Part shown: positions 1-8,040 of the stretch, in pieces
Position numbering within the stretch: position 1 is the stretch's first letter
How the letters are laid out: each line of letters begins with the position of its first letter
Origin: Actinoplanes sp. KI2
Lineage (GTDB): Bacteria > Actinomycetota > Actinomycetes > Mycobacteriales > Micromonosporaceae
Length of the DNA stretch: 64,000 bases
Assembly: GCF_025630775.1 (NCBI RefSeq)
Contig: NZ_JAOSZE010000013.1
Span: 1-64,000, forward strand
Direction: 5' to 3'
Made by a program: the position numbers and the translations under genes
The notes under the pieces: generated by a model
Database searches by the model: none
Seen by the model: only the letters and a program-made list of their open reading frames with translations
Told to the model about the DNA's origin: nothing

Positions 1-72
1 TTGGGAGTACCGGCGGCGTTGGGAGTACCGGCGGCGTTGGGAGTACCGGCGGCGTTGGGAGCCCCGGTGCCG
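1..72. repeat. 18-bp tandem repeat, at least four units
   Basis: Three exact copies of TTGGGAGTACCGGCGGCG lie at 1-54, with a diverged fourth copy at 55-72. Read on the minus strand they encode Asn-Ala-Ala-Gly-Thr-Pro units in the tail of the truncated lipoprotein. The array continues past the window edge. Confidence 0.95.
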
Positions 73-455
73 GGTTGCGCGGCCGTGGCGGCCGGATAGG
101 TGCAGTCCGTCAAGCTGAGGTCGACGGCGCCCGTCTTTGTCACGGTCACCTTGGCGGCGGCGCAGCCGAGATGAACGTCGGCCGCGCCGTCGGCGGCCCG
201 GTGCAGCGCCCGCTGCCACGCCTCGGCCGGGATCGGGCCGGTCGGGTCGGCGGCGAGGTCGGTGGCCAGGTACTGGTGGGACCAGCGGTCGACGTAAACG
301 ACCGTCGCCTCCAGCGCGTATCGCTGGGCCGGCGCGGAATCCGGGCCGGGCTGGGCCGCCGGCGACGGGTCGCCGGAGGGCGGCGTGCAGCCCGCCGTGG
401 CGACCAGAGCAAGAGCCGCGGCGAGTGCTGCGCGGCCGCGATACCGAGCCTCCAT
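1..455 (-). CDS. Truncated lipoprotein with hexapeptide-repeat tail
   Basis: This reading frame enters from the left edge, so its stop codon lies outside the window. From the ATG at 455 (an in-frame ATG at 464 is the alternative) it encodes a signal peptide ending in the lipobox ATAGC, with the lipidated cysteine at about residue 23. A small soluble domain with three cysteines follows. The visible end is a run of Asn-Ala-Ala-Gly-Thr-Pro units encoded by 18-bp tandem repeats. Export and lipid anchoring are inferred from the lipobox. I do not recognise the domain and propose no function. No strong ribosome-binding site precedes either start. Confidence 0.7.
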   Translation of the reverse strand, partial: MEARYRGRAALAAALALVATAGCTPPSGDPSPAAQPGPDSAPAQRYALEATVVYVDRWSHQYLATDLAADPTGPIPAEAWQRALHRAADGAADVHLGCAAAKVTVTKTGAVDLSLTDCTYPAATAAQPGTGAPNAAGTPNAAGTPNAAGTP

Positions 456-572
456 GATGGACATCGACAATACCGGCTCGCCCGTGCGGCGGACCACCTC
501 GACCAGGGGCCTGCCTTGGTGGGCGACGACGCCCGCGCCTGCACGCTGACCGGAGCGGATTCCGCGCCGGCG

Positions 573-1391
573 TCAGTCGTGCGGGGTCGGGCGGGAGAGG
601 GCGGCCTCGATCGCGTCGCGGGTGCGGGCCGGGGACGTCACCCACGGGAAGTGGCCCGCGTCGGGCAGCCAGATGATCTGGGCGTTCGGCAGCCAGTCGG
701 CCAGGACGTGCGGCGCGGCCAGCCCGGTCACGATGTCCCGGTCGCCCGCGATGATCGTGACCGGCACGCCGACCGCGGCCAGGTCGCCGGGGTCCAGGGT
801 GTCCGACCAGAAGTCGGTGTAGTTGTTCGCCGACTCGGGGCGCTGGGCGTGCTCCCGGACGGCCGGGGTGTCGGCGCCGTAGACGAGCGGCATGAACCCC
901 CGGTCGGCGTCGTCGTCGCCGTTGTCTTTGTCCCAGGAGGCCTTCGCCGCCGGGTACCAGGGCTCGGCCGCGAACCAGCGTTTCACCAGCACGTCCTGGT
1001 TGGGCTCGTCGGCGCCCATCGGGATCGGGATGCGCGACGGGGTGAGCAGCACCAGCCGGGAGACCCGGGACGGATGCTTCGCGGCGTAGGCGAGGACCGT
1101 CCACGCCCCGGCCGAGTGGCCCAGCAGGTCGAGATGGTCGGCGCCGAGGTCGAGCCGCAGCCGTTCGAGGTCGTCGGCCAGCTCGGTGAAGACGTGCGAG
1201 GGCGCCGGGTCGGACAGGCCGGTGCCGCGCTGGTCGAGCAGCAGGAGCGTACGGGTGCGGGAGAGCCCGCCGAGATCGTCCAGATATCCGGCGGGCCGCC
1301 CCGGCCCGCCGGGCTGGCAGACCAGGAGCGGCCCGTCGCCGCGCAGCTCGTAGTGCAGTTCGGTACCCGCTGCCGACCGGAAGACCCCCAT
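573..1391 (-). CDS. Alpha/beta hydrolase, proline iminopeptidase-like (272 aa)
   Basis: This is a soluble serine hydrolase of the alpha/beta fold. The oxyanion segment QPGGPG lies near residue 26, followed by DQRGTGLSD. The nucleophile elbow GHSAG places the catalytic serine at residue 93. A candidate acid lies in GDRDIVTG and the histidine in DAGHFPWV near the C-terminus. The QPGGPG and DQRGTG signatures resemble the S33 proline iminopeptidase group, but the substrate cannot be told from sequence. Its ATG at 1391 shares one base with the TGA stop of the upstream HAD gene, so it is the last gene of a three-gene minus-strand operon and is probably translationally coupled. Confidence 0.85.
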   Translation of the reverse strand: MGVFRSAAGTELHYELRGDGPLLVCQPGGPGRPAGYLDDLGGLSRTRTLLLLDQRGTGLSDPAPSHVFTELADDLERLRLDLGADHLDLLGHSAGAWTVLAYAAKHPSRVSRLVLLTPSRIPIPMGADEPNQDVLVKRWFAAEPWYPAAKASWDKDNGDDDADRGFMPLVYGADTPAVREHAQRPESANNYTDFWSDTLDPGDLAAVGVPVTIIAGDRDIVTGLAAPHVLADWLPNAQIIWLPDAGHFPWVTSPARTRDAIEAALSRPTPHD

Positions 1392-2050
1392 CAGCGGAGC
1401 CTATCGATCGCTTCCACGGTTAGGCTGCTGAGATCCGACACGATCAGGCGCGCACCTGCGAGCGCATCCGGCGCCGGCGGGTAGACGCCGTGCGGCACCG
1501 CCACCACGGCCAGGCCGGCCGCCGCGGCCGAGCGCAGGCCGTTGCTCGAGTCCTCGACCGCGGCGCAGACGGCCGGGGCGAGCCCGAGCTTCTCCGCCGC
1601 GGCGAGGTAGACGTCGGGGTACGGCTTGCCCCGCGGCACCTCCTCGGTGGAGAGCGTCACCTGGAACGCGTCGGTGAGCCCGGCCGTGGCCAGCACCTGG
1701 TCGATCAGGATCCGCGCCGACGAGCTGGCCAGCGCCAGCGTGAACCGCGACCCGATCCGCCGCACCGCCTCGACCGCCCCCGGGATGAGCGGCAGATCCG
1801 ACCGGTACCGCGAAGCCATCCGGCCCAGCACGTCCGCGGCCACCTGCTCGGGCGTGCGTGGCACGCCGACCTCCTCGGCCAGGTGCCGCGACCACTCCCC
1901 GGTGCTCATCCCCATCATCCGGTCCTGGGTGTCCGGGAGGAACTCACGGCCGTACTCGGCGGCGTAGCCCCGGCGTACCTCCTCCCAGACCTCCTCGGAG
2001 TCGATGATGACGCCGTCGAGGTCGAAGACGACCGCCCGGATCGTGCTCAC
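1391..2050 (-). CDS. HAD-superfamily phosphatase, beta-phosphoglucomutase-like (219 aa)
   Basis: The N-terminus carries the nucleophile motif DLDGVIIDSE. Motif II (LALASSS), the motif III lysine (GKPYPDVY) and the acidic motif IV (VEDSSNGLRSA) follow in order, so the catalytic set is complete. The cap between motifs I and II is helical, as in the beta-phosphoglucomutase/CbbY subgroup. The likely activity is dephosphorylation or isomerisation of a small sugar phosphate; the substrate is unknown. The start is a GTG whose first four bases (GTGA) overlap the stop of the upstream oxidoreductase gene, which indicates coupled translation. Confidence 0.88.
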   Translation of the reverse strand: MSTIRAVVFDLDGVIIDSEEVWEEVRRGYAAEYGREFLPDTQDRMMGMSTGEWSRHLAEEVGVPRTPEQVAADVLGRMASRYRSDLPLIPGAVEAVRRIGSRFTLALASSSARILIDQVLATAGLTDAFQVTLSTEEVPRGKPYPDVYLAAAEKLGLAPAVCAAVEDSSNGLRSAAAAGLAVVAVPHGVYPPAPDALAGARLIVSDLSSLTVEAIDRLR

Positions 2051-2913
2051 AGCTCCGCTACCGCGGGGATGATCTCGTTACGGAAGACCTCGAACTGCTT
2101 GGTGTCGTACGCGTTGACCAGGCTTCCGTGCGCCTGCTGGAAGCCCATCGCGGCCAGGCCGCGCAGGCCCTCGATGATCTCGCCCGGGCTCTTCGAGGTG
2201 AGGTCGAAGTGGAACATGCAGGTCTTCTCGATCTCGTCGTAGTCCCGGCCGACGTTCTCGCAGTGCTGCTTGAGCACGTCGAGCTTGTGCCCCACCTCGG
2301 GGCTCGGGAACAGGTTGCAGGCGTCCGCGTACTTGGCGACGAGCAGCAGCGTCTTCTTCTCCCCGCCGCCGCCGATCAGGATCCGCGGGCTCGGCTTGCT
2401 CAGCGGCAGCGGCGAGTTGAGCAGCCGGCCCAGCTGGTAGTGCTTGCCCTGGTAGGGCGTCTCGTCGCCGGCGAACATCTGCTTACAGATCTGCAGCGCC
2501 TCCTCGAGCCGCTCGAAGCGCTCCTTGGTCGAGGGGAAGAACAACCCGAGCCCGCGCGACTCGTCCTCGTTCCACGCCGCGCCGATGCCGAGCAGCGCCC
2601 GGCCGCCGGAGAGCACGTCGAGCGTGGTCACCGCCTTGGCGAGCAGGCCCGGGTCGCGGTAGGTCACGCCGGTGACCATGGTGAAGAGCTTGGCGACCTT
2701 GGTGTGGGCCGCGAGGTAGCCGAGCGCGGTGTAGGCCTCGAGCATGTCGTTCTCCGGTGGGCCGACCACCTGGATCTGCCAGACGTGATCCATCACGCTG
2801 ATCCGGTCGAATCCCGCCTCGTCGGCCGCTGAGGCCACGTCGGCGAGCACCGCGCCCAACCGCGGCGCGCCCTCGGGCCAGGTGAAGTTCGAGATGTGCA
2901 GGCCAAGTTTCAC
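2047..2913 (-). CDS. Luciferase-like (LLM) oxidoreductase, probably F420-dependent (288 aa)
   Basis: This protein is of the flavin/F420 luciferase-like TIM-barrel family. It starts KLGLHISNFTWPEG, has the FDRISVMDH cofactor-region segment near residue 40, and the family segment GRALLGIGAAWNEDE in the middle. Many actinobacterial members use coenzyme F420, but cofactor and substrate are not fixed by the motifs seen. I chose the GTG at 2913 because GGAAGGAA lies just upstream; the longer open frame to 3081 has no homology-like start. It is the first gene of the operon with the HAD phosphatase and the alpha/beta hydrolase, and is divergent from the glycosyltransferase gene. Confidence 0.85.
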   Translation of the reverse strand: MKLGLHISNFTWPEGAPRLGAVLADVASAADEAGFDRISVMDHVWQIQVVGPPENDMLEAYTALGYLAAHTKVAKLFTMVTGVTYRDPGLLAKAVTTLDVLSGGRALLGIGAAWNEDESRGLGLFFPSTKERFERLEEALQICKQMFAGDETPYQGKHYQLGRLLNSPLPLSKPSPRILIGGGGEKKTLLLVAKYADACNLFPSPEVGHKLDVLKQHCENVGRDYDEIEKTCMFHFDLTSKSPGEIIEGLRGLAAMGFQQAHGSLVNAYDTKQFEVFRNEIIPAVAEL

Positions 2914-3155
2914 TGCTTTTTCCTTCCGACCGGCATTCGCCCACGTCTGATCCGCAATCAACCAAACCCTACCCCCAAAGCCCTTTCCCTTGTACGCACA
3001 GTAGTGGCGCCGGTGACGCATACGTTCCGTCACCGCCGTTCGCCGGGCCGGTTTCGGACCGCGCAGCACCTCGGCCTCCACCGTTCCGACGAGTTGCCAT
3101 TCGGTTGCCGACCGGTAGCTTCGAAGATCAGTAGTTCACCGTGAGGAGCACCGCC

Positions 3156-4586
3156 ATGCCTCCCTCGCCGCTCAATCCAGCGACGACCCGTCACCGCCGG
3201 CCATCACCCTCCGTGAGCGTCGTTATCGCGGCCCGCGATCCGGGAGGGCTGTCGCCGATGCTGCGCGGCCTGCCGCCGGTGGACGAGGTCATCGTGGTCA
3301 GCGAGGGCCCCAGCACCGAGACCGCCGCGGCGGTCCGGGCCGCCCGCCCCGATGCCCGCGTGCTCCGCCCCGGCCGCACCGGTTTAGGAAACGCCCTGGC
3401 CACGGGCCTGGCGGCGAGCACCTGCGACGTGGTGATCACGCTGAACGGCGACGGTTCGACCGATCCCGGTGAGATTCCGGCGTACGTGGCGGCACTGACC
3501 GGCGGCGCCGACGTGGCCCTCGGCTCCCGCTACCGCGACGGCGGCCGGGATCTGACCGGTGGCCGGCTCGGCCGCCGGGGCGACGCCGTCCTGGTCTGGA
3601 TCCTCAATCGGCTGTTCGGCACCGAGCGCACCGATCCCGGCTTCGGCTACGCGGCGTTCTGGCGGGACGCCCTCGACGTGCTCGACCTGCCCGACCCGTC
3701 CGCCCGGTCGGCCGCCACCTGGGCCGACGGGCCGGAGCTCGGGCCCTTGCTCGCGCTGCGCTCGTGGCTGCGCGGCCTGACGGTGACCGAGATCGGCAGC
3801 GTCGCCGGGCCGCGGGCGAGCCGCGCCGACCTGCCCACGCCGGCCGGCTGGTGGCGAGTGATCGCCACCGAGCTGCGAGTCCGCCGCGGACGCTACCCCG
3901 TCGCCGCGCCCGGGTTGCCGGGCATCGCGGGATGGACGCGGGCCGCCGGTTACGCCCTGCAGGGCCGCGCCGGCTCCACTCGCGCCGACGGGTCCGGTGC
4001 CCGGCCGGCCACGCACGCCGGGTTCACCGCGGTCAGCGGGCTGACGGCCGTCGCCGCAGCGGGCGAGGGACCGACCGACCCGGCCGTCTCGGCCGGATGG
4101 TCCCGGTTCGACCGGCGGCCGGAGGGCGAGCCGTTGTGGGGGCCGGGCCGGCGCCGGCCGTCACCCGCGCGCGACCTGTGGCAGGCCGGCGACGGCCGCC
4201 GGCCGTCGACCTTGGGAAAGCCGTCGACCACGGGAAACCTGTGGCGAGCCGGCGAGAACCGCCTGCCGAACACGACTTCGGGCCCGACTCCGCACACGAT
4301 CGCCAACGTGACGCCGCACGCCTGGGGCGCCGGGCATTCCGGCCTGGCCGACGGCCCGGACGTCCAACCGTCCTCGGCGGACAAGCCCTGGCGGTACCCG
4401 GTGCCGGACGCCGAGGGGTCCCGCGCGGCGATCCCGCCGCAGCGCGAGGTGGGCGCCAAACGCCGCCGGATCGAATCCCGCCGGGAGCGCCCCGACCTAC
4501 GTGTCATCAACGGCGGCGGCGATGGGACGGGATCGACGCGCAGCGGCTTCCTCCGCCCGGTACCCAGGGAGAACCTGGGCAACTGA
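3156..4586 (+). CDS. Family 2 glycosyltransferase with long disordered tail (476 aa)
   Basis: The first ~240 residues are a GT-A type family 2 domain. SVSVVIAARDP is the nucleotide-binding first strand, and TLNGDGSTDP at residues 95-104 is the DxD-equivalent (here Asn-Gly-Asp). ALGSRYRDGG and DPGFGYAAF follow, as in dolichol/polyprenol-phosphate mannosyltransferase-like enzymes. No membrane segment is seen. The last ~200 residues are rich in Pro, Gly, Arg and Ser and look disordered, which is unusual for the family. I chose the ATG at 3156 because GAGGAG sits about six bases upstream, in preference to the GTG at 3141. The sugar donor and acceptor are unknown. Confidence 0.82.
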   Translation: MPPSPLNPATTRHRRPSPSVSVVIAARDPGGLSPMLRGLPPVDEVIVVSEGPSTETAAAVRAARPDARVLRPGRTGLGNALATGLAASTCDVVITLNGDGSTDPGEIPAYVAALTGGADVALGSRYRDGGRDLTGGRLGRRGDAVLVWILNRLFGTERTDPGFGYAAFWRDALDVLDLPDPSARSAATWADGPELGPLLALRSWLRGLTVTEIGSVAGPRASRADLPTPAGWWRVIATELRVRRGRYPVAAPGLPGIAGWTRAAGYALQGRAGSTRADGSGARPATHAGFTAVSGLTAVAAAGEGPTDPAVSAGWSRFDRRPEGEPLWGPGRRRPSPARDLWQAGDGRRPSTLGKPSTTGNLWRAGENRLPNTTSGPTPHTIANVTPHAWGAGHSGLADGPDVQPSSADKPWRYPVPDAEGSRAAIPPQREVGAKRRRIESRRERPDLRVINGGGDGTGSTRSGFLRPVPRENLGN

Positions 4587-4604
4587 CCGGGCGGACGGCG
4601 ATCG

Positions 4605-5603
4605 TCAGGCGCGCTCGCGCAGGCGCGGGAGGATCTGGTCGGCGTACAGGCGCAGGAAGCGCTCCTGATCGGGGCCCGGCGCGTGGAAGACCAGGTGCTT
4701 GAAGCCCATGTCGAGGTATTCCTGGACGCGGCCGGCGTGCTCGTCCGGGTCCGACGAGCAGATCCAGCGGCTCACCGTGCGCTCGACCGGCAGCGCGTCG
4801 GCGCGGCGCTGCATCTCCAGCGGGTCCTCGACCCCGGTCTTCTCCTCCGGGGAGAGGGCCAGGGCGCCCCAGTAGTGGGTGTCGTTGCGGGCGCGCTCGA
4901 AGTCGTCGTCGAAGGAGACCTTGACCTCGATCATCAGGTCCATGTCGTCGAGTTTGCGGTTCGCCTTCTCCGCCCCCTCGCGGACAGCCGGCAGCAGCGT
5001 GTCGGTGTAGAGCGCGTGGCCCTTGCCGCTGGTGGTGATGAAGCCGTCGGCGATGCGGCCGGCCAGCCGGGTCGCGGCCGGGCCCGAGGCGCCGATGTAG
5101 ATCGGGACCGGCGTCGCCGGCTTGTCGTAGATCGTGGCGTTCTCGGTGCGGTAGAACTGCCCCTCGAAGGTCACCCGGTCCTCGCGCCAGAGCCGCTGGA
5201 TCAGCTGGACCGACTCCTTGAGCCGGGCGAAGCGCTCCTTGCCGTCCGGCCAGGTGCTGCCCAGCGGCACCTCGTTCAGCGACTCGCCGGAGCCGACGCC
5301 GAGCACCACCCGGCCCGGCGCGAGGCAGCCGAGGGTGGCGAACGCCTGCGCCACGACCGCCGGGTGGTAGCGGAAGGTCGGGGTGAGCACGCTGGTGCCG
5401 ATCAGCACCCGCTCGGTGGTCGCGGCCAGCGCGCCCAGCCACGGCAGGGCGGCCGGTGCGTGGCCGCCCTCGTGCCGCCAGGGCTGCAGGTGATCGGAGA
5501 TGAAGACCGAGTCGAAACCGAGCTCCTCCGCGAGCCGGCTGTAACCGAGAAGCTCCGCCGGCGCGAACTGCTCGGCCGACGCCTTGTACCCGAACCGAAT
5601 CAT
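4605..5603 (-). CDS. fgd: F420-dependent glucose-6-phosphate dehydrogenase
   Basis: FGD oxidises glucose-6-phosphate to 6-phosphogluconolactone and reduces coenzyme F420, supplying F420H2 to F420 enzymes. The 332-residue protein matches my memory of mycobacterial Fgd1 nearly throughout: GYKASAEQFAP at the N-terminus, SDHLQPWRHEGGHAP with catalytic Asp37, His38 and Trp42, and GVGSGESLNE with the active-site Glu107. GTSVLTPTFRY and the C-terminal HLVFHAPGPDQERFL also match. It lies nine bases downstream of the sigma factor-glycoside hydrolase fusion gene, so the two are probably cotranscribed. Other luciferase-like oxidoreductases in this window (at 2.0-2.9 and 9.7-10.6 kb) are possible users of the F420H2 it makes. 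Confidence 0.93.
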   Translation of the reverse strand: MIRFGYKASAEQFAPAELLGYSRLAEELGFDSVFISDHLQPWRHEGGHAPAALPWLGALAATTERVLIGTSVLTPTFRYHPAVVAQAFATLGCLAPGRVVLGVGSGESLNEVPLGSTWPDGKERFARLKESVQLIQRLWREDRVTFEGQFYRTENATIYDKPATPVPIYIGASGPAATRLAGRIADGFITTSGKGHALYTDTLLPAVREGAEKANRKLDDMDLMIEVKVSFDDDFERARNDTHYWGALALSPEEKTGVEDPLEMQRRADALPVERTVSRWICSSDPDEHAGRVQEYLDMGFKHLVFHAPGPDQERFLRLYADQILPRLRERA

Positions 5604-5612
5604 GAGTCGACC

Positions 5613-7415
5613 CTAACCCGCGGCCTTGTACGCCTCCCCCGCCGCGGTCGGTGAGTCCCCGTCCCGGTACAGGCCGAAGGCGGCGCTGTCGCCGACCGCG
5701 GGCAGGCCGAACCAGGCGTACCGCTCGACGTACGACCGGCTCTGCATGCCCTTGGTGGCGCCTTTGATGAAGGTGACCAGCTGGGCGGCGGACGGGTACT
5801 TCGGCGAGCCGGAGAAGTTCATCAGGCCGAACTCGGTGACCCAGATGGGCTTGCCGTAGCGCTTGTGCACCGCGTCGACGTACCCGAGGAACTGGCCGAC
5901 GGCGGCGGCGCTGAAGTCCGACCCGTACCAGTGCAGGGTGATGAAGTCGACCCGGTAACCCTTCTGCTTCGCCCCGCTCATGAAGGTGTCCAGCCATCCG
6001 CCGGGGGTGTCCCCGCCGTACGCGACGGACGGGGAACCCAGGCGCAAGCCGGTCGCCTGGAGCTTGGGCCACGCGGCCAGGGCGTCGCCGACGCTCATGT
6101 CGGCCTGCCCGGCCATGTCGGGCTCGTTGAAGCCGAGCAGCTCGCCGCCGCTCTCCCGCTTCGCCTTCGCGATCGTGGCGTCGGTGGCGTCGCCCTTGGC
6201 CCGGATCATCGGGACGAACTGAACCCCGGCCGGGCCGGGCATGGCGTCGTTGGTCGAGCGCCAGTTGTAGTACCAGCCGGCGCCCACGTCGGCGAGCGCG
6301 GCCTCGAGTCCGGTGAACTGCCAGACGCCGACGCCCTTTTTCCGGCTCGCCGTCGCGGTGATCACCACGGCGGGCTTCCTGGTGGTCTTCGACGGCGTGG
6401 GCTTCGGGGACGCGGACGGCGAGGGCGGGGTTGTCGACGGCCTCGGCGCCGGCGCCGAGGTGGTGAGCACCGCGGCGGTCGGGGTTCGCGGCGGGTCGTC
6501 GTGCTGGTAGACGACGACGGCGGTGGCGGTGCCGGCCACGACGGTGGTGGCGAGCGCGGCGGTGAGCACCTTCTGCGAGACGCCGAAGCCGATCTTGGCG
6601 GCGAGGTGGGCGCCGCCGGTTCCGGCCGAGGCGCCGCCGCCGACAGCCATCTTGCCGAGGACGCCGGCCGGGGCCGGGACCAGCGCCAGGCCGGCCAGCA
6701 GGCGCTCGGCGGCGACCAGGTTGTCCCAGGCCGGGATGCAGTGCGGGCAGTCGCGGGTGTGCCGGGCGATGCGCTTGCGCCACAGCGCGCCGGGTACGCC
6801 GTCCCAGTGCACGGTGAGCAGGCGCAGCTCCGGGCAGGGCGGCTGGGCGGCGAGTGCGCGCACCACCACGCGGGCGGTCTCGAGCTGGCCCTTCATCCGC
6901 TGGATGCGGACCGCGGCGTGCGGCCGGCTGACCTCGGTGGCCTCGACGATCTCGTCCCGGGTCAGCTCGCCGGAGGCCTCCAGCCACCACAGCGACAGCA
7001 GCTCGCGGTTCTCCTCGTCGAGCCAGCGGGTCGCCTCGGCGGTCTCCCGCCGCTGCCCCGACAGTTCGAGGCGGGTGATCGCCAGGTCGGTGAAGTCGGC
7101 GCCCGGGTCGCGGACGTCCTCGTGCACGAGCGCGTCGGGCGCGCCGCGCCGGGTGCGGAACCGCTCGCGCACCTGGCGGACCGTGATCGCCACCAGCCAG
7201 GAGCGGAACGACTCCGGTTCGCGCAGGTCACCGAGGTTGCGCAGCACCCGCAGCATGACCTCCTGCACCACGTCGTCGACGTCGGCGTGCCCCTCCAGGG
7301 CCCGGCCGACGATCGTGTAGACCAGCGGCAGGTACCCCGCGACGAGCCGGTCGACGGCGGCCGGGTCACCGGCGCGGGCCGCGATGACCGTCGCTATGTC
7401 GGGTTGGTCCGCCAT
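5613..7415 (-). CDS. ECF sigma factor fused to zinc anti-sigma motif, membrane segment and glycoside hydrolase (600 aa)
   Basis: One uninterrupted frame encodes five modules. Residues ~20-90 are sigma region 2 (DVDDVVQEVMLRVLRNL, FRSWLVAITVRQVRERF). Residues ~130-185 are sigma region 4. Residues 194-226 carry Cys194 and a His219-x3-Cys223-x2-Cys226 set like zinc-binding anti-sigma domains. A transmembrane helix spans ~283-303, then a Pro/Ser/Thr linker to ~345. Residues ~355-600 resemble the GH128-type glycoside hydrolase core, with FNEPD (Glu431) and WVTEFG (Glu528) as the probable catalytic pair. The predicted topology is cytoplasmic sigma factor, extracellular hydrolase. I chose the ATG at 7415, preceded by GAGAGGCAGGG; the longer open frame to 7940 overlaps a divergent gene. 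The signal-transducing mechanism is inference. Confidence 0.88.
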   Translation of the reverse strand: MADQPDIATVIAARAGDPAAVDRLVAGYLPLVYTIVGRALEGHADVDDVVQEVMLRVLRNLGDLREPESFRSWLVAITVRQVRERFRTRRGAPDALVHEDVRDPGADFTDLAITRLELSGQRRETAEATRWLDEENRELLSLWWLEASGELTRDEIVEATEVSRPHAAVRIQRMKGQLETARVVVRALAAQPPCPELRLLTVHWDGVPGALWRKRIARHTRDCPHCIPAWDNLVAAERLLAGLALVPAPAGVLGKMAVGGGASAGTGGAHLAAKIGFGVSQKVLTAALATTVVAGTATAVVVYQHDDPPRTPTAAVLTTSAPAPRPSTTPPSPSASPKPTPSKTTRKPAVVITATASRKKGVGVWQFTGLEAALADVGAGWYYNWRSTNDAMPGPAGVQFVPMIRAKGDATDATIAKAKRESGGELLGFNEPDMAGQADMSVGDALAAWPKLQATGLRLGSPSVAYGGDTPGGWLDTFMSGAKQKGYRVDFITLHWYGSDFSAAAVGQFLGYVDAVHKRYGKPIWVTEFGLMNFSGSPKYPSAAQLVTFIKGATKGMQSRSYVERYAWFGLPAVGDSAAFGLYRDGDSPTAAGEAYKAAG

Positions 7416-7574
7416 GTCCCTGCCTCTCGTCGTGCGTCCCCGGCCGTGAGCCGTGCCGGGCGACCATAGGGGGACGCGCGCGCCGTCCATGGATAACACG
7501 TTTTTCCCGAGCACTCGGATGAGCGGCTCGGTGATTAGGCGGGCCGGGGTCCGGGCAACACAAGGGACATGCGT

Positions 7575-7961
7575 ATGACAGTCCGGCTCGACCTGCCGCG
7601 TGAGGCCGGCAGCGTTCCGGCCGTACGTCGGCTGCTGCGCAGCACCCTCGCCGTCCTTCGGGTGGACCGGGAGTCCGGCGCCGATCTGGAGCTGGCGATC
7701 ACCGAGGCCTGCGCCAACGTGATCCATCACGCGTCGGGCACGGAGAACTTCGAGGTCGTACTCGAGGTGGCCGAGGATCGCTGCGCGATCGACGTACGCG
7801 ACGACGGGGTCGGCTTCGACCCCGCCGCGGTCGGTGCCCCCGGCACGGCGACCGAGCGGGGACGCGGCCTCTTCCTGATCAAGGCACTCGCCGAGAACGT
7901 CCGGATGCACTCCGCGCCTCGCCGCGGCAGCCTCATCCACTTCGAGAAGTCGTTCGCCTAG
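7575..7961 (+). CDS. RsbW-like anti-sigma/ATP-binding kinase (128 aa)
   Basis: This is a stand-alone GHKL (HATPase_c) domain of the RsbW/SpoIIAB type. The N box is ELAITEACANVIHHA, the G1 box DVRDDGVGFDP and the G2 box ERGRGLFLIKAL, so the ATP site is complete. Proteins of this family bind a sigma factor or phosphorylate a STAS-domain antagonist. No STAS protein lies beside it, but a SpoIIE-type phosphatase gene follows after 79 bases, which fits a partner-switching module. I prefer the ATG at 7575 because AAGGG is well spaced from it; the ATG at 7569 is the alternative. The gene diverges from the sigma-hydrolase fusion gene. Confidence 0.85.
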   Translation: MTVRLDLPREAGSVPAVRRLLRSTLAVLRVDRESGADLELAITEACANVIHHASGTENFEVVLEVAEDRCAIDVRDDGVGFDPAAVGAPGTATERGRGLFLIKALAENVRMHSAPRRGSLIHFEKSFA

Positions 7962-8040
7962 GGCTCGTCAGCCGCTCCGGCGGCAAGCATCTATCATGCT
8001 TGCACTCCGGCAATTATTGCCGACCTGGAAAGGAGATCGA

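Noticed and set aside
5613..7940. The 775-codon version of the sigma-hydrolase fusion
   Set aside because: The first 175 codons lie antisense to the RsbW-like gene and show no homology; the ATG at 7415 begins the sigma domain.
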